Assembly: GCA_023091735.1 (NCBI GenBank)
Contig: JALKBU010000219.1
Location: 1 to 59,630 of the forward strand
Source of the DNA: Trichomonas tenax
Taxonomy: Eukaryota; Parabasalia; Trichomonadida; Trichomonadidae
Length of the DNA stretch: 59,630 nt
Direction: 5' to 3'
The notes under the pieces are model-generated. The model made no database searches. It was not told the origin of the DNA and was given only the letters and a program-made list of their open reading frames with translations. The position numbers and the translations under genes were made by a program. Shown piece after piece: positions 1-10,207 of the stretch (the stretch's first letter is position 1; the number at the start of each line of letters is the position of its first letter).

Positions 1-632
1 GGTTTTATTTCGAGTACAGTTATGATAGCATCTGGGTACATGAGAATGAAAAACCGCCAACAAGGCCAAAGAAGATGATTTCGTCAAAAAAGTGCATGTT
101 GACAATTGTATGGACACGGAATAAGATCCTCTTCATAGATCTTCTTCCAAAGGATGTCAAGTTCTGCAGCACATACTTTATTAACAATATATTACAACGG
201 ATTGTTCATATGCACAAGTCGGAGAGCAGGAGTCGTCAAACAATCATCCATCTCCATATGGACAATGCCAGACCCCATACTGCAAAATGTGTCAAAGATT
301 TTTGCGAGCGCAACAGCATCAATATCCTTCCTCACCCAGCTTATTCACGAGATATAGCACCCTCATACTTCTACCTATTCGGTGATATCAAACTTAGGTT
401 AAAAGGAGTATCATGTGAGTCTGGCGAAGAGGTTTTGGAAAAAGTGGAAAAAAATTTGCAAGGCAATTCCTCAAAAAAAATTGCAAAACGTTTTTAATGA
501 GTGGCTTACAAGATTAGACTGGGTGGTTAAGAATGGAGGTATGTACTATGACTAAACTATAATCTTATGCAATCAGAATCTTTCTAGCACACTCTGGCCT
601 CGAGATACGCACGCACCTCCGGACACCCTATA
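1..632 (+). mobile_element. Decayed mariner-family element, left end outside window
   Basis: The first 632 bases hold the 3' part of a Tc1/mariner DNA transposon. The transposase remnant (3-555) has the mariner motifs DNARPHT and a DIAPS box. After it comes a GC-richer tail ending at about 591-630 with CCGGACACCCTATA, which on the other strand reads like the start of a mariner inverted terminal repeat (GGGTGTCC) next to a TA dinucleotide. I infer that this is the right terminal repeat with the TA target duplication near 629-632. The left repeat is outside the window, so the pair cannot be checked. Confidence 0.8.
3..555 (+). pseudogene. mariner transposase, C-terminal part, inactivated
   Basis: The frame is already open at base 3, so the gene enters from outside the window. 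The second catalytic aspartate lies in the DNARPHT motif (Asp codon 261-263). In DD34D mariners the third aspartate follows 34 residues later in an APSD motif; here that codon (366-368) is TAC, giving APSY, so the third metal-binding residue is lost. The frame ends early at 495-497. The expected C-terminus (NEWLTRLDWVVKNGG) continues in the next frame from 481 to the TAA at 553-555, which places a one-base frameshift in the A8 run at 473-480. Both lesions predict an inactive protein. Family membership is clear from the motifs; the exact subfamily is not. Confidence 0.85.
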
Positions 633-755
633 AAAAAATGATAACAGTCCAAAAAATGTTTATTTTATTCGGAAACATGAAAATAATTTGAAACATAATT
701 CACTTTAACATATTGAAACTATTCTAAGTATAGAATTGTTTAGGAAGATTTCATT

Positions 756-1724
756 TCAGCAAACGCTCATAGAAAGAGGGAGTGAGAGAACGGCCTTAGA
801 AACAACACAAAAAATCTCATGAAGATATTCGTGTTTTCTGATGTTTGTGATGTTGTTTCGATCTTTGATTGGACCAAATAAAACAATATTACAAGATTCA
901 GTTGAAATTGGTTGATGAACTGTTTCGATTTGATTAACAGAATAAAATTTTAATTCATCAATGAAACAGTTTTTAACTGTTCCATAACCATTATATTGAT
1001 AAATAATGTATTGACAATTGTTATTGAAAATGTTGCAGTTTTCAATGTGAATTGGATTATATGCAGTAATTAAATAATAAGTGATATTATTTTCGAAAAC
1101 ATTTGAGTGCGTGAATTGATAAGAACCAGAATATGTATTTCCATTACACAAGCATTCATTACTTCCTGTGTTTCCTTTGAAATAACAAAAACTAATGTTG
1201 ACATTTTGTGATGACCATAAAGTGAAATAAGCTGATCCTAAATATCCTTTATTGTTGCTGGAATTCGTGCATGTGTAACGGATGATGCCATAACATTGAT
1301 CTGTTGTGTAATATTTATCAATTATTCCACATTCTGACAATGAACTTTCGTCAATAAAATTATAAAATGCAGATTTAGAAACTAAATCACAATAACAATG
1401 TTGTCCAATTGATGAAGAAGTAGATTTGATGGAACAAAATCGATGTTGGACAATAAAACTGTTTCCTTTAACGTAAACAGGTTGATTGTTGTTCGAAAAT
1501 GTGCATTCGCTGTGGAGAATTTTGATATCGTTCGTTTGTATTTTGATGCTTTGTGAAGTGGATTCGAATTGACTCTGAAAAACAAAGATTTCAGACTCTT
1601 CAACAACTGTTGGGTTTTGTGAAGTGATAGCAGAAGGAGGAGTGTCGTCATAGTAAAGCTGCCAAACTTCGAGAGGAGGATTGTCACAGTGAATCACAGA
1701 ACGAGAAAATCAACGTTTGCTCAT
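756..1724 (-). pseudogene. Beta-helix-type surface protein relic
   Basis: A frame of about 313 codons is rich in Asn, Cys, Ser, Tyr and Phe. It carries repeated short motifs such as ISFCYFKGN, SNVFENN and IENCNIFNNN, the pattern of right-handed parallel beta-helix repeats found in large secreted or surface proteins of trichomonads. There is no good start. The frame can only begin at GTG (1695-1697), and the nearest upstream ATG (1722-1724) is followed after three more codons by an in-frame TGA (1710-1712). No signal peptide, transmembrane anchor or cytoplasmic tail is present. I read it as an internal fragment of a longer surface gene, truncated at both ends. A specific family (Pmp-like or other) cannot be assigned without a profile search. 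Confidence 0.5.
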
Positions 1725-2109
1725 TTTTATGGCATAAAAATTATTTTAAGTTTTGAGAATTTGATTTACGTGGCATATGACAAATATTCAAAATTGAAGA
1801 TCGAAAATAGTTTAATAAATATCAGTCGCATTATTTCGAACTATGTGGATTTGAACATCGCATAGTTAATCACTTTATAGTCATCTACATTGACGAATTT
1901 GATTGAAATACTGGAGAGATTTTATGATAAAGTTAAACAAATGAAATCGAAATATCATTTGTCCTCCAATGTCAGACAAACGTGAAACATATTAATATTC
2001 ATATATCAGCTTTTCAGCAAATCAAGAATCAACAATTTCTCAACATTGATTTGTGGACAAAATATATTTATGAGAAGATGTCAAAAAGATTGCTTAGTTG
2101 TGGTCCATC
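1725..2109. other. Intergenic, nothing recognised
   Basis: AT-rich spacer between two relics. I see no open frame, RNA motif or repeat worth calling. Confidence 0.5.
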
Positions 2110-2969
2110 ATGGAACTTAAAGTTTTGCTTTCAAAGTTGAGTAAAGAATTACTTAGACAAGCAGCCAATTAAAAAAAGAATTGTTGAAGATTGAAGAAGA
2201 TGAACATTTTTCAGATATCGTGCAAATCATTAAGAAAATGATCAAAAAATATGCGCTGATATTTTTTATAATGTTTAACCGCAGCAAGTGGTTAGAATAA
2301 CAATATCAGGATTCAATTGTTCCTAATGCAAAAGAAATAAGATCAATCATCATATAGAAAGGATATTGACAACGTTTTATCTCCAACAAATCAAGCAACA
2401 GCCAGCGGCAAGACATCAAAGTTACTCGATTTGTATAACAGCAAATGCAGAAATGTATTCAATCAGCTCACACAAGTTGTTCAACATGTTTGCTCGATAA
2501 GATCTGCTGTCGGAAAGTACAAGAACAAAATCTCGGCAACTCTGTCTCATGCTGATTTCAACTCATGCTACAACTGCAGAAAGACATATTTATCAAAGGC
2601 TCTTTCGTTCCTTGGATCGTTGACAGACTTAGAAACAATCAAACTCAACAAAGACAATGTTGATATTCCGAAACTTTTAATTGACTTTGCAGATAATCCA
2701 TTGTTTGGAACAATTTCGATCAACTCATTAACAAACTATTGCAGGATTAACACAGAATTGACAAATCGCATCATCGAATGGCTCGATTACTTGATTCAAA
2801 AACTGGCATTCACACTTCAATAAGAGAATCAAAATATAATAATATGAAAGATAGCCAATATGTATCAGTGAATAAGTGTCAAAAGCATTTGTTTAATGAA
2901 TTGATCAAAATCTCATGTATCAATAGCAGAACCCAAAAACAACAGTCCATAGATATAATAGCAACATGA
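2110..2969 (+). pseudogene. Multiply broken gene, family unknown
   Basis: A decayed coding sequence can be followed across several frames. It starts at ATG 2110 (MELKVLLSKLSKELLRQ), is stopped after 20 codons, and continues in another frame (ELLKIEEDEHFSDIVQII) to a stop near 2300. From 2341 to 2823 there is an open stretch without an ATG, including GKTSKLLDLYNSKC and a helix-rich part. A third frame (2778-2969) continues with KYNNMKDSQYVSVNKCQ. The pieces are collinear and compositionally similar, so one ancestral gene with at least two frameshifts and internal stops is likely. I do not recognise the family. The predicted product was mostly alpha-helical with no signal peptide. Confidence 0.45.
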
Positions 2970-3260
2970 TGAAGAGTCAACACCCAAGGAATAAAATTTC
3001 AGAAGAAAATATGAATAAAAGTGACACGGATTGAACAATTTCAAAACGTGACAATCGGATGAAAAGTGCATATTAAATGAAAAGTGACGTTTTGTTGTAT
3101 ATATCTAAAATATCTCCATAATAATGTGAAGCAGATAGCATGAATATCTCATTTCAATGATTTACAACAACATTCAGTGTGGTTTATCAAAAAAATCAAA
3201 TATTTCACATTTTTTTCTATATGTTCACGCAAAAATTGAGAAGACACATGATACCAAAAT

Positions 3261-4592
3261 ATGTCGTACCACAATATACCTCAAAACATCGAAATACTAA
3301 AAAAAATTTTCTTACATCCACTTTTTTTAATGGAGAATCCGATATTGATATCTGAGCTTAAGAAAAAAGAAGGGCCATTGGAAATGTGGAAAACCTGTCG
3401 CTGCGAACTCTATAAGAAGAATATCGTGATAAAACAAGGTTTTGCGAACCCACAGTTCAAAAATATCGATTTATCGACGAGATTAGAAATCAATGAAATT
3501 CCATCCAATGTCAGGTACCGGTTTTCTATCAAAGACCATGATTCAAGGATCTATTTCTTAACAGATAACAACAATACATTTCATCAATGGGTCGATGCAA
3601 TAAGATCCATCCTTTTAAGCAACAGGTACCTCACTATGAACGAATTTACAATAATTTCTACATTGGGAAGAGGATACTTTGGTAAAGTTTTACTTTGTGA
3701 ACATAATACAACACACGACGTCTTCGCGGTAAAGACAGTTAAGAAGGCGCGCATCATCAATGAGCACAAGCTGCATACGATTTTCGCTGAAAGGAACATC
3801 CTAAGTGTCTCTCATCACCCTTTTATTGTTTCTATGTATTTCGCTTTCCAAACAGATAAGAAATTCTACATTGTTCTGGAGTATGTCCCTGGAGGAGCGC
3901 TTTTCAGGTTCTTACAAATCGGCCGCACGATGAAAATTCCAGAAGTTCGTTTTTATGTCGCAGAAGTTGCTTTAGCACTCGACTATTTGCACTCTAAAGG
4001 CATTCTGTATCGAGATTTGAAGCTTGAGAATGTCCTTTTGTGCCAAGATGGCCATATCAAGCTTACTGATTTCGGTTTGTCGAAATTCATGGTGGAGAAG
4101 GGCGAATTCCAGCAGACTTCAACGTTCTGCGGCACAAACGAGTACTTATCGCCGGAAATGATTTCAGATAAACCTTACGGCTTCGAAATCGACTGGTGGA
4201 CACTCGGTGTCTTCACTTATGAGTTCCTGTTCTCTGAGACGCCGTTCTATGACAAGAATCTTAAGAAATTGTATAATAATATCTTGACTAAAGAACCGAA
4301 GTTCCCAAAGGAGACCCCACCATCAGTGAAGAACTTCATTAGGAGGCTCCTCAACAAGGATTCATCGAAGAGACCGGGATTCAAAGACATTAAGAATGAT
4401 CCATTCTTCGACAACATCAACTGGGATGATGTCTATAACAAGAGACTCAAACCACCGTATATCCCCAGATCAGTCACAGGAAGACGTGCAACAAACTTCA
4501 GCGAAAAGAACAAAAGAGATCGCGCTGACTCTGATGCAACATCTGTTGATAATTCTCCAGAGTTCGATGGATTCTCTTATTCCGCTGACTAA
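3261..4592 (+). CDS. AGC-family protein kinase, PKB/Akt-like, with PH domain
   Basis: This 443-residue protein has a PH-like domain at about residues 31-118, ending in the usual helix (FHQWVDAIRSILL), then an AGC kinase domain at about 129-385. Visible landmarks are the glycine loop GRGYFGKV, Lys158 in VFAVKTV, YRDLKLEN with Asp252, DFG at 270-272, the activation loop STFCGT with Thr288, and SPEM. The AGC C-tail is complete. It carries the KPPYIP motif and ends in a perfect FxxFSY hydrophobic motif (FDGFSY, Ser439). These are the two regulatory phosphosites known from Akt/S6K-type kinases. The order PH-kinase-C-tail fits PKB/Akt, a lipid-recruited kinase in growth and membrane signalling. ATG 3261 is chosen because it gives the whole PH domain; no clear initiator lies next to it. 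Whether the PH domain binds PIP3 cannot be read from sequence. Confidence 0.92.
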   Translation: MSYHNIPQNIEILKKIFLHPLFLMENPILISELKKKEGPLEMWKTCRCELYKKNIVIKQGFANPQFKNIDLSTRLEINEIPSNVRYRFSIKDHDSRIYFLTDNNNTFHQWVDAIRSILLSNRYLTMNEFTIISTLGRGYFGKVLLCEHNTTHDVFAVKTVKKARIINEHKLHTIFAERNILSVSHHPFIVSMYFAFQTDKKFYIVLEYVPGGALFRFLQIGRTMKIPEVRFYVAEVALALDYLHSKGILYRDLKLENVLLCQDGHIKLTDFGLSKFMVEKGEFQQTSTFCGTNEYLSPEMISDKPYGFEIDWWTLGVFTYEFLFSETPFYDKNLKKLYNNILTKEPKFPKETPPSVKNFIRRLLNKDSSKRPGFKDIKNDPFFDNINWDDVYNKRLKPPYIPRSVTGRRATNFSEKNKRDRADSDATSVDNSPEFDGFSYSAD

Positions 4593-4963
4593 TTATTTCT
4601 GTTTTTTATATATTTTTTTATTTGTTAAAATATTCTATTTTTTCTCTCTATGCATCTTCATCAACAATTATACCTGACATCTTTAAATAAAAAATCCATA
4701 CTTTGTGGTATTGTTATTTGAAGATATTCGCATTAATAATCATCAAAATTATAATTTTATCTGGAGAGAAAAGCTCATGTTATCTCTAATTTAAGCAGTA
4801 AATTATCATTGAAACAGATAAATATAAATAGAGTGCAACTCATATAATCATTATGTTGTGTTCAAATGTCTTGTAGTCAATGTTTGGGCGAAATAATTTC
4901 AATATATTTAATTAATTCAATTTGCAATTTTCTTATTTGCAAAATACATTTAAATAAAACTCT
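4593..4963. other. Intergenic, nothing recognised
   Basis: T-rich 3' flank of the kinase gene followed by AT-rich spacer. No RNA or open frame is supported. Confidence 0.5.
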
Positions 4964-5740
4964 ATGAGGAGCAAATATCATATAATTAAAAATATTGCTT
5001 GTCTAGTCCTTTATAATAAACCAATAAAGTTGTTAACTAATTTAATTTATATGAGTCTACAAGCAATGATTTATAATCCCGAGATTTTTGGTGTCAACCC
5101 CTTATTTACAATATCAAAATCTGACGATGTAAAATCAATTTTGACAAAAGTGAGGTTTCTAATTAATAAAAAAATGGTTTCTCAGAAAGATCTCGAATTC
5201 TTATCGATCAAACTGAGCATCATCGCAGCACACCTACAGGTCGCAATCAAGAAGGACACTGGAGCAATGCATTATATAAAAACGCAAATTGGAACAGAAA
5301 AATGCGCTTTATCAAGAGAAGGAATTTTCGAAAAAGCATTTGAAGTAGCAAATTTAATCAATCACCAAAAGGCTTTAAGCATCCTTCTTAAGATTGTTAC
5401 AACATTGAAAAATGATATTAATCGATTTAAGAATTGTGACCACTATCTGGATGATACTACAAGACAAATGGTCAGTAAAATAGCGCTAGCAGCATGTTTC
5501 TTACAAAATGAAGAAATAACATTATTTATGACAAAGTTGGGAACAATAATGAACAAAGATGATTTTGAAGATTTGGTAGATGAAAAAAAGTGGGATGTGG
5601 AATATGCAAACCTATTTATTGGATGTGAACACAATGAACAAGAAATACTTGAAATAATTAACTTGTGTGTTGGTTCAAATGAATTTATTAGAAGGAAGGT
5701 TAACTCAATACTTGAATTTGAACTTCCAACTGACAATTAA
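4964..5740 (+). CDS. Hypothetical helical protein
   Basis: A 258-codon frame with ATG at 4964. A second ATG at 5051 (MSLQAM) is just as good, and the sequence before it looks like translated spacer. The product is predominantly alpha-helical with alternating hydrophobic and charged residues and no signal peptide or clear membrane segment. I do not recognise a domain. The reading may continue in another frame after the TAA at 5738: the stretch 5741-5878 encodes a plausible continuation (NILINFHSPKLLQLFLENC), so either this is a recent frameshift near the C-terminus or the downstream frame is chance. It stands alone between the kinase gene and the convergent dynamin gene. Confidence 0.5.
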   Translation: MRSKYHIIKNIACLVLYNKPIKLLTNLIYMSLQAMIYNPEIFGVNPLFTISKSDDVKSILTKVRFLINKKMVSQKDLEFLSIKLSIIAAHLQVAIKKDTGAMHYIKTQIGTEKCALSREGIFEKAFEVANLINHQKALSILLKIVTTLKNDINRFKNCDHYLDDTTRQMVSKIALAACFLQNEEITLFMTKLGTIMNKDDFEDLVDEKKWDVEYANLFIGCEHNEQEILEIINLCVGSNEFIRRKVNSILEFELPTDN

Positions 5741-6079
5741 TCAATTTGTTATACGAAACTCATTCGAAAAAAATATTTTGATTAATTTTCATTCACCAAA
5801 ACTTTTGCAACTCTTCTTAGAAAATTGCAAAGATGTTAATATTCTATTCATTCCTATCTATGATGATTTGATGTGAATTTAAGATTTCTTTCTTTTATCA
5901 ATTGGATCACATTTTGAATTAAATCTCTTAATGATGTGATTCCATTTTTGCAGCACTGTGATTCTGTAACAAGCAAAGTTCAACTTATATTTATTGATTT
6001 TCTTTCTTTGTAACTAAAATTAAAATAATTTGATTTCGGTTTTTAGTAAAGTTAAAGTTTAAAAATAAAGTAAAGTTTA

Positions 6080-7915
6080 TTAAATACGGAATCTTGATGC
6101 ATTCTGAAGAATTTCGTTTGCCTTGCGAAGTGCAGTAAGGGCATCCAGGCACTTCTTTCTGTTCTTTGTGATGTTTGGATCCTCGCGCATGATCTCGTTG
6201 GCCATTCCTGATGTGAGGATCTTCTTAAGTAATGTTTCGTTGAGTGTCTTAGAGCTGCCTTCGACGAGCATCATAATGACTGCCTTTGGAATAACATCGA
6301 CGATCTGTGTCTTGACGAGCTCGAAGTAACGAGATGCGAGCTGAATCAATGTTCTTGTTGTATCTTCAGCAACTTGCTTTTCTGTCTTCTTCTGTGGAGA
6401 GCTATCACGAGATTGGCGCTCTTGGATGATAGCAGCACCTCTGAAGTCGTGGCGCGCCGTATTGATGAAGATTTGTTCATTATCCATAACATCGTTGACG
6501 AACTTAACTGTTGGTTCAACGCAGGAGTTGACTAAGTCTTCGACAACATTGCGAATCGCATCTTTCATTTGTGGATATTTCTCTAATTCTGGGAATATAA
6601 CGTTGGCATGGATCTGAAGGATTTCGTTAGCGACAAGATTGATTGATTTAAGAGCTGGAGCACGAAGTTTTTCAATCTGACGGCGAATTAATGAATCAAA
6701 TGCTTGATGTGTAACAAAGAGTGGAGTTCTTACACCTGATTGATTGATAATAAGATTGTAAACATCCTTAAGAGAGTAATCTGATATTGATGTAATTTCA
6801 TTTACCATTTTTTCGTATTGATCAATGAAAATACGGTTAATTCTGGCACCACCGCGAAGCTCGTTATCAATCTTGTTACCGACTTTACCTGCAATGAGGT
6901 TTTCGTAGCCTGTCACGTATTTCTGGATGATAGTCATGATAAGCTCATTTGGATTTAATCCATCCTTAGCTGGATCATCACCATAGCGCTGAAGCTCACG
7001 CTCTCTATCTTCTATAAGTGAAGCGACGCGTGTCTTAAGAGATGGAAGAGATTTCTTGATATGATCGACAAGAAGTCTGTTAAGTGTTGTTGAAAGAACC
7101 TTTGTTGTGCATCTGTCAACAAGGTTCTTATAAACTGGGTGATGCTCGAAGAATGCAAGTTCTGCCCTCATCGCGTCTTTCATCGGCCTTCTGTTATCGA
7201 TATCACGCTGAGATCTGTTAACGACAGCGATGTAGCCGAGTTTTAGCGGCTTAACTTCGCCTCTGAGAATTGGTCCGCAGTCTGTTCCTGCGTCCATTAA
7301 ATCGACCTTTGTAAGAACACCGATTGTGCGGTCTCCGTTTGGATCAACTTGAGAGGACAAAAGGAGGGAGTCTGAGTTCGCGAGATCTTGGTTTGCTGGA
7401 GTGACAGCGAGAATTAATGATGAAGGTTTCATGGCAAACTGCATAACCATACCATGGATCATTTCGACGACATCAGCATCTTGACCGGCGACAGCGACCT
7501 TGGTCAAACCTGGCAAATCGACCATTGTAAGATTTGGAACTGAAGAATCGCGAATGCAAAGATTGATTGGCTGTGATGATACGTTTTTATTATTTCCTGT
7601 GGATCTGTCTGTTTCTGCTTGAATTTCGTCTCTTATATCTGTAAAATTCTTGAATTTCTTGCCCGGAAGATGCAAAAACTCGCCGTACTCCTCTTCGTTC
7701 GGTCCGGTGTGAACTAATTGGAGGACGAGCGGTCTTCTTGTGACGATGCCGGCGCCACGCGGCAAGAAATCTCTGCCTACGATCGCTTCGAGGACAGAGG
7801 ACTTTCCTGAGCTTTGGCAGCCGACGACAATGATTTGAGGCAGATCAACGAGATCACCACCAGCAGTGTTAAACACGTTCTGGAGGTCGTTGATCAGAGG
7901 GATGACGGCATCCAT
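6080..7915 (-). CDS. Dynamin-related GTPase (Vps1/Dnm1 type)
   Basis: This 611-residue large GTPase has the P-loop GCQSSGKSS at 32-40, switch-region TRRPL, DLPG at 133-136 and TKVD at 202-205. Behind the GTPase domain come the middle/stalk region and a C-terminal GTPase effector domain (about 510-600). There is no PH domain and no proline-rich tail, so it belongs with Vps1/Dnm1/Drp1-like proteins, which assemble into helices and pinch membranes in organelle fission or vesicle scission. In a trichomonad, candidate targets include hydrogenosomes and endosomes; the sequence does not decide. The ATG at 7915 directly precedes the conserved N-terminal helix, and the length is normal for the class. 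Its upstream spacer contains a remarkable array of TTTACATGTCA-like motifs. Confidence 0.95.
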   Translation of the reverse strand: MDAVIPLINDLQNVFNTAGGDLVDLPQIIVVGCQSSGKSSVLEAIVGRDFLPRGAGIVTRRPLVLQLVHTGPNEEEYGEFLHLPGKKFKNFTDIRDEIQAETDRSTGNNKNVSSQPINLCIRDSSVPNLTMVDLPGLTKVAVAGQDADVVEMIHGMVMQFAMKPSSLILAVTPANQDLANSDSLLLSSQVDPNGDRTIGVLTKVDLMDAGTDCGPILRGEVKPLKLGYIAVVNRSQRDIDNRRPMKDAMRAELAFFEHHPVYKNLVDRCTTKVLSTTLNRLLVDHIKKSLPSLKTRVASLIEDRERELQRYGDDPAKDGLNPNELIMTIIQKYVTGYENLIAGKVGNKIDNELRGGARINRIFIDQYEKMVNEITSISDYSLKDVYNLIINQSGVRTPLFVTHQAFDSLIRRQIEKLRAPALKSINLVANEILQIHANVIFPELEKYPQMKDAIRNVVEDLVNSCVEPTVKFVNDVMDNEQIFINTARHDFRGAAIIQERQSRDSSPQKKTEKQVAEDTTRTLIQLASRYFELVKTQIVDVIPKAVIMMLVEGSSKTLNETLLKKILTSGMANEIMREDPNITKNRKKCLDALTALRKANEILQNASRFRI

Positions 7916-8036
7916 TTTTAGATTTTTTTATCGTACTTTTTCTCCTGAAATTGTAAATCGACTATTTAAGGAGTTATTTAGTTTTCTTATTATTTGTTTT
8001 ATCTAAATATCAACTAAAATTGAGAATATTTTTAAA

Positions 8037-8240
8037 TGACATATAGCGATTATTCTGCCATGTAAATTGATGATTGAATGAATATTTTGACATTGTAAAT
8101 AAATTCCTGTCGTGTAAATTAAAAATTGAATGATTATTTGACAATGTAAATATATTTTAAATCGATTTTGTCATGTAAAATATTAAAAATATTTAATTGT
8201 CATGTAAATCTGTAGACCAGAAAATACTTGACATGTAAAA
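8037..8240 (-). promoter_or_regulatory. Phased array of TTTACATGTCA-like motifs
   Basis: Seven copies of a motif close to TGnCATGTAAA (TTTACATGnCA on the dynamin strand) start at 8056, 8088, 8108, 8139, 8169, 8198 and 8229, with a weaker copy at 8037. The steps are 19, 32, 20, 31, 30, 29 and 31 bp, that is, two or three helical turns, while the sequence between the copies is not conserved. The array lies 120-325 bp upstream of the dynamin start codon. Helically phased binding sites or a decayed 30-bp tandem repeat would both explain it; I favour a regulatory array because the same motif recurs upstream of other genes in this window. Confidence 0.6.
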
Positions 8241-8461
8241 TTACTTACAAATATTAGTAATGGCAAAATATTTTAAAAATACTCTTTCTAAGCTTGTAAC
8301 TATTCTGAATATCATTGCATGATCGATGGCAATATGGTTTTATACTTGTCTTGTTTTCTTTTAAGATATATATTTATGCAGACAAAAATATGTATGTAAT
8401 TAGCTATATTTGTCTGGCTGATGAGTTATAATATCATATGTATTAGATGTTCACGGCCTGG

Positions 8462-8526
8462 TAATTGGTACTAATGATCAATTTGTATGTGACCAATTCA
8501 TTTTTCTCGTTAATAGGTAGCGAGAA
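8462..8526. other. Two adjacent short hairpins
   Basis: AATTGGT at about 8463 pairs with ACCAATT at about 8492, and TTCTCG at about 8504 pairs with CGAGAA across an 11-base loop. The stems are short, so chance formation is possible; a small structured RNA is an alternative. Confidence 0.2.
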
Positions 8527-9817
8527 GATAATTTTGTATCATGCTATCCATATCCAAGGCAGCGCATGCTTTACAAGGAACAACCTGAGAATAAAATTTT
8601 ACTGACTGTGAGATTAATGCGGATAAATAAAGGTATGGATTGACATGGAATCGACAAGAGCTAGAGAAAGCTTGGCATCAAGTGTAAAATGGATATGAAT
8701 TTATTGTAAAGATGATAAAGTGTATTATCGGCTTGCACTATAATAGATAGATTGCATAGATTCTGTATATTCTTTTGTAAAAGGGATGAATAGTATCTGA
8801 AGGATAATTAATTAGTTGAACTGTAAATTGATCGGAAATAGTATATTTAGATGCGTTGAATCTCATTTCCATAACTAGCATATTCTTTGGCTAAGTGATG
8901 GATGGCTAAATATGGATATATAGGGTAGAAATGAGGTCAATCAACAACAATATACCTCACTTTTTATTGTCAAATCTTACTGTGACGAAACACCTCCAAT
9001 AGCATAGAGAAACATAATTCCAAAAGATTCAAGGTGGTTGATTTTTGATCACAACAAAATCCAACAAAGGTATTGTTATTTCTCACAATTCTTACGAAAT
9101 TATTCTATTCTATATCGCAAAGGACAATAATCCAAAGCCAGTAAGCTAAATGAAGCATATTTCTATGGGCAAAAATGGATAATCTTATTGTTGCAAAATT
9201 TGGCCTATTTGGCATTTAAATAGCTAAAATACATCAGGATCATAAAAATTAAAGTGATAAACGTGACATCTGTTAAATAAATTTGACGTAAAATCCAGAT
9301 AAGCTAAAGTTAAATTTCAACAAAAAAATGATAGAAACGATTTTTCCTCAAATGTAATTGTATATTGAAAATTTAAAACCACAGTTAAGCCTAAAACATA
9401 TTTAAAATTCAATTCGGATAAAATTCAAAATAAAAGACACAATTTGATGTCCATATTGAATATTATCATATAGAAGATCTATTTTTAGAGTCAAAATTGT
9501 ATTAACAAAATTGATCAATAATATAGATATGTTTATATATTGGGTAAATTACTATCATAGTTAGAGAGATAAATAACAATTTAGAGGTTAATAACCGCAA
9601 AGATGACATGGAAAGAATTGCTCAATTTTATTTTCTCGCTAAATTATATTTTATTATGGTAGTAGTGTATATAATGTATTTGATTTCACTTCACATTTGG
9701 TTACAATTTTTTATTATTTCGGATTCAGATTTGATATACGAAAATAAATATTGCTGTGAAATATTTCACAAGCAAAAGTGAAAAAGAAAAATGTATGAAA
9801 TTTTTATTTGAGTATTT

Positions 9818-9823
9818 TCACTT
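9818..9823 (+). promoter_or_regulatory. Initiator (Inr) of the profilin gene
   Basis: TCACTT, followed by TCATTTTC, lies about 15-20 bases before the profilin ATG. It matches the trichomonad initiator TCA(+1)Py(T/A), which marks the transcription start and gives very short leaders. The predicted +1 is A9820. Confidence 0.7.
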
Positions 9824-9838
9824 CATTTTCGTTTAAAG

Positions 9839-10207
9839 ATGTCTTGGAACGATCAGCTCGTCACACTTAAGACAGAATCTTCTGGCTGCGCTATCATCAC
9901 ACAGCAGGGTGCTCTTTGCGCCAAGGAAGGCACATGGAAGGCCACACAGGACGAGCTCATGAAGTACATCACATACTTCGCTGAGCCATCCCCAGCTCTC
10001 TCTGGCTTCCACTATGGTGGCGAGAAGTTCATCTGCAACCAGGCCAACACAGATATGGTTTTCGCTATGAAGGGCTCCCAGGCTGTTGTCCTCCAGAAGA
10101 CAAAGACACTCATCGTCGCTGGCTACACAGATGGCAAGTTCCATCCAGCTGCCCTCTCTGCCTCTGTTGGCAAGGTTGCTCAGTACCTCTCTGCTTCTAA
10201 CCTCTAA
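9839..10207 (+). CDS. Profilin
   Basis: A 122-residue protein of normal profilin length. It starts MSWNDQL, the typical N-terminal helix involved in poly-proline binding (Trp3 visible), and shows the profilin core including a glycine-rich strand and the C-terminal helix that ends QYLSASNL. Profilin binds monomeric actin, promotes nucleotide exchange and delivers actin-ATP to filament ends. Codon use is extremely biased to C-ending codons (AAG, CTC, ATC, ACA), the mark of a highly expressed gene here. A clear initiator sits about 19 bases upstream. It is monocistronic, with long spacers on both sides. Confidence 0.93.
   Translation: MSWNDQLVTLKTESSGCAIITQQGALCAKEGTWKATQDELMKYITYFAEPSPALSGFHYGGEKFICNQANTDMVFAMKGSQAVVLQKTKTLIVAGYTDGKFHPAALSASVGKVAQYLSASNL

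Larger units (their letters stand above)
7916..9838. other. Long intergenic region
   Basis: About 1.9 kb without a gene. It contains a phased motif array at 8037-8240 and two small hairpins at 8462-8526, both listed separately. The rest is AT-rich with no supported open frame. Confidence 0.6.

Noticed and set aside
8458..8470. 13-bp sequence CTGGTAATTGGTA shared with 59618-59630
   Set aside because: In a 59.6-kb AT-rich window several identical 13-mers are expected by chance, and the surrounding sequences do not align.
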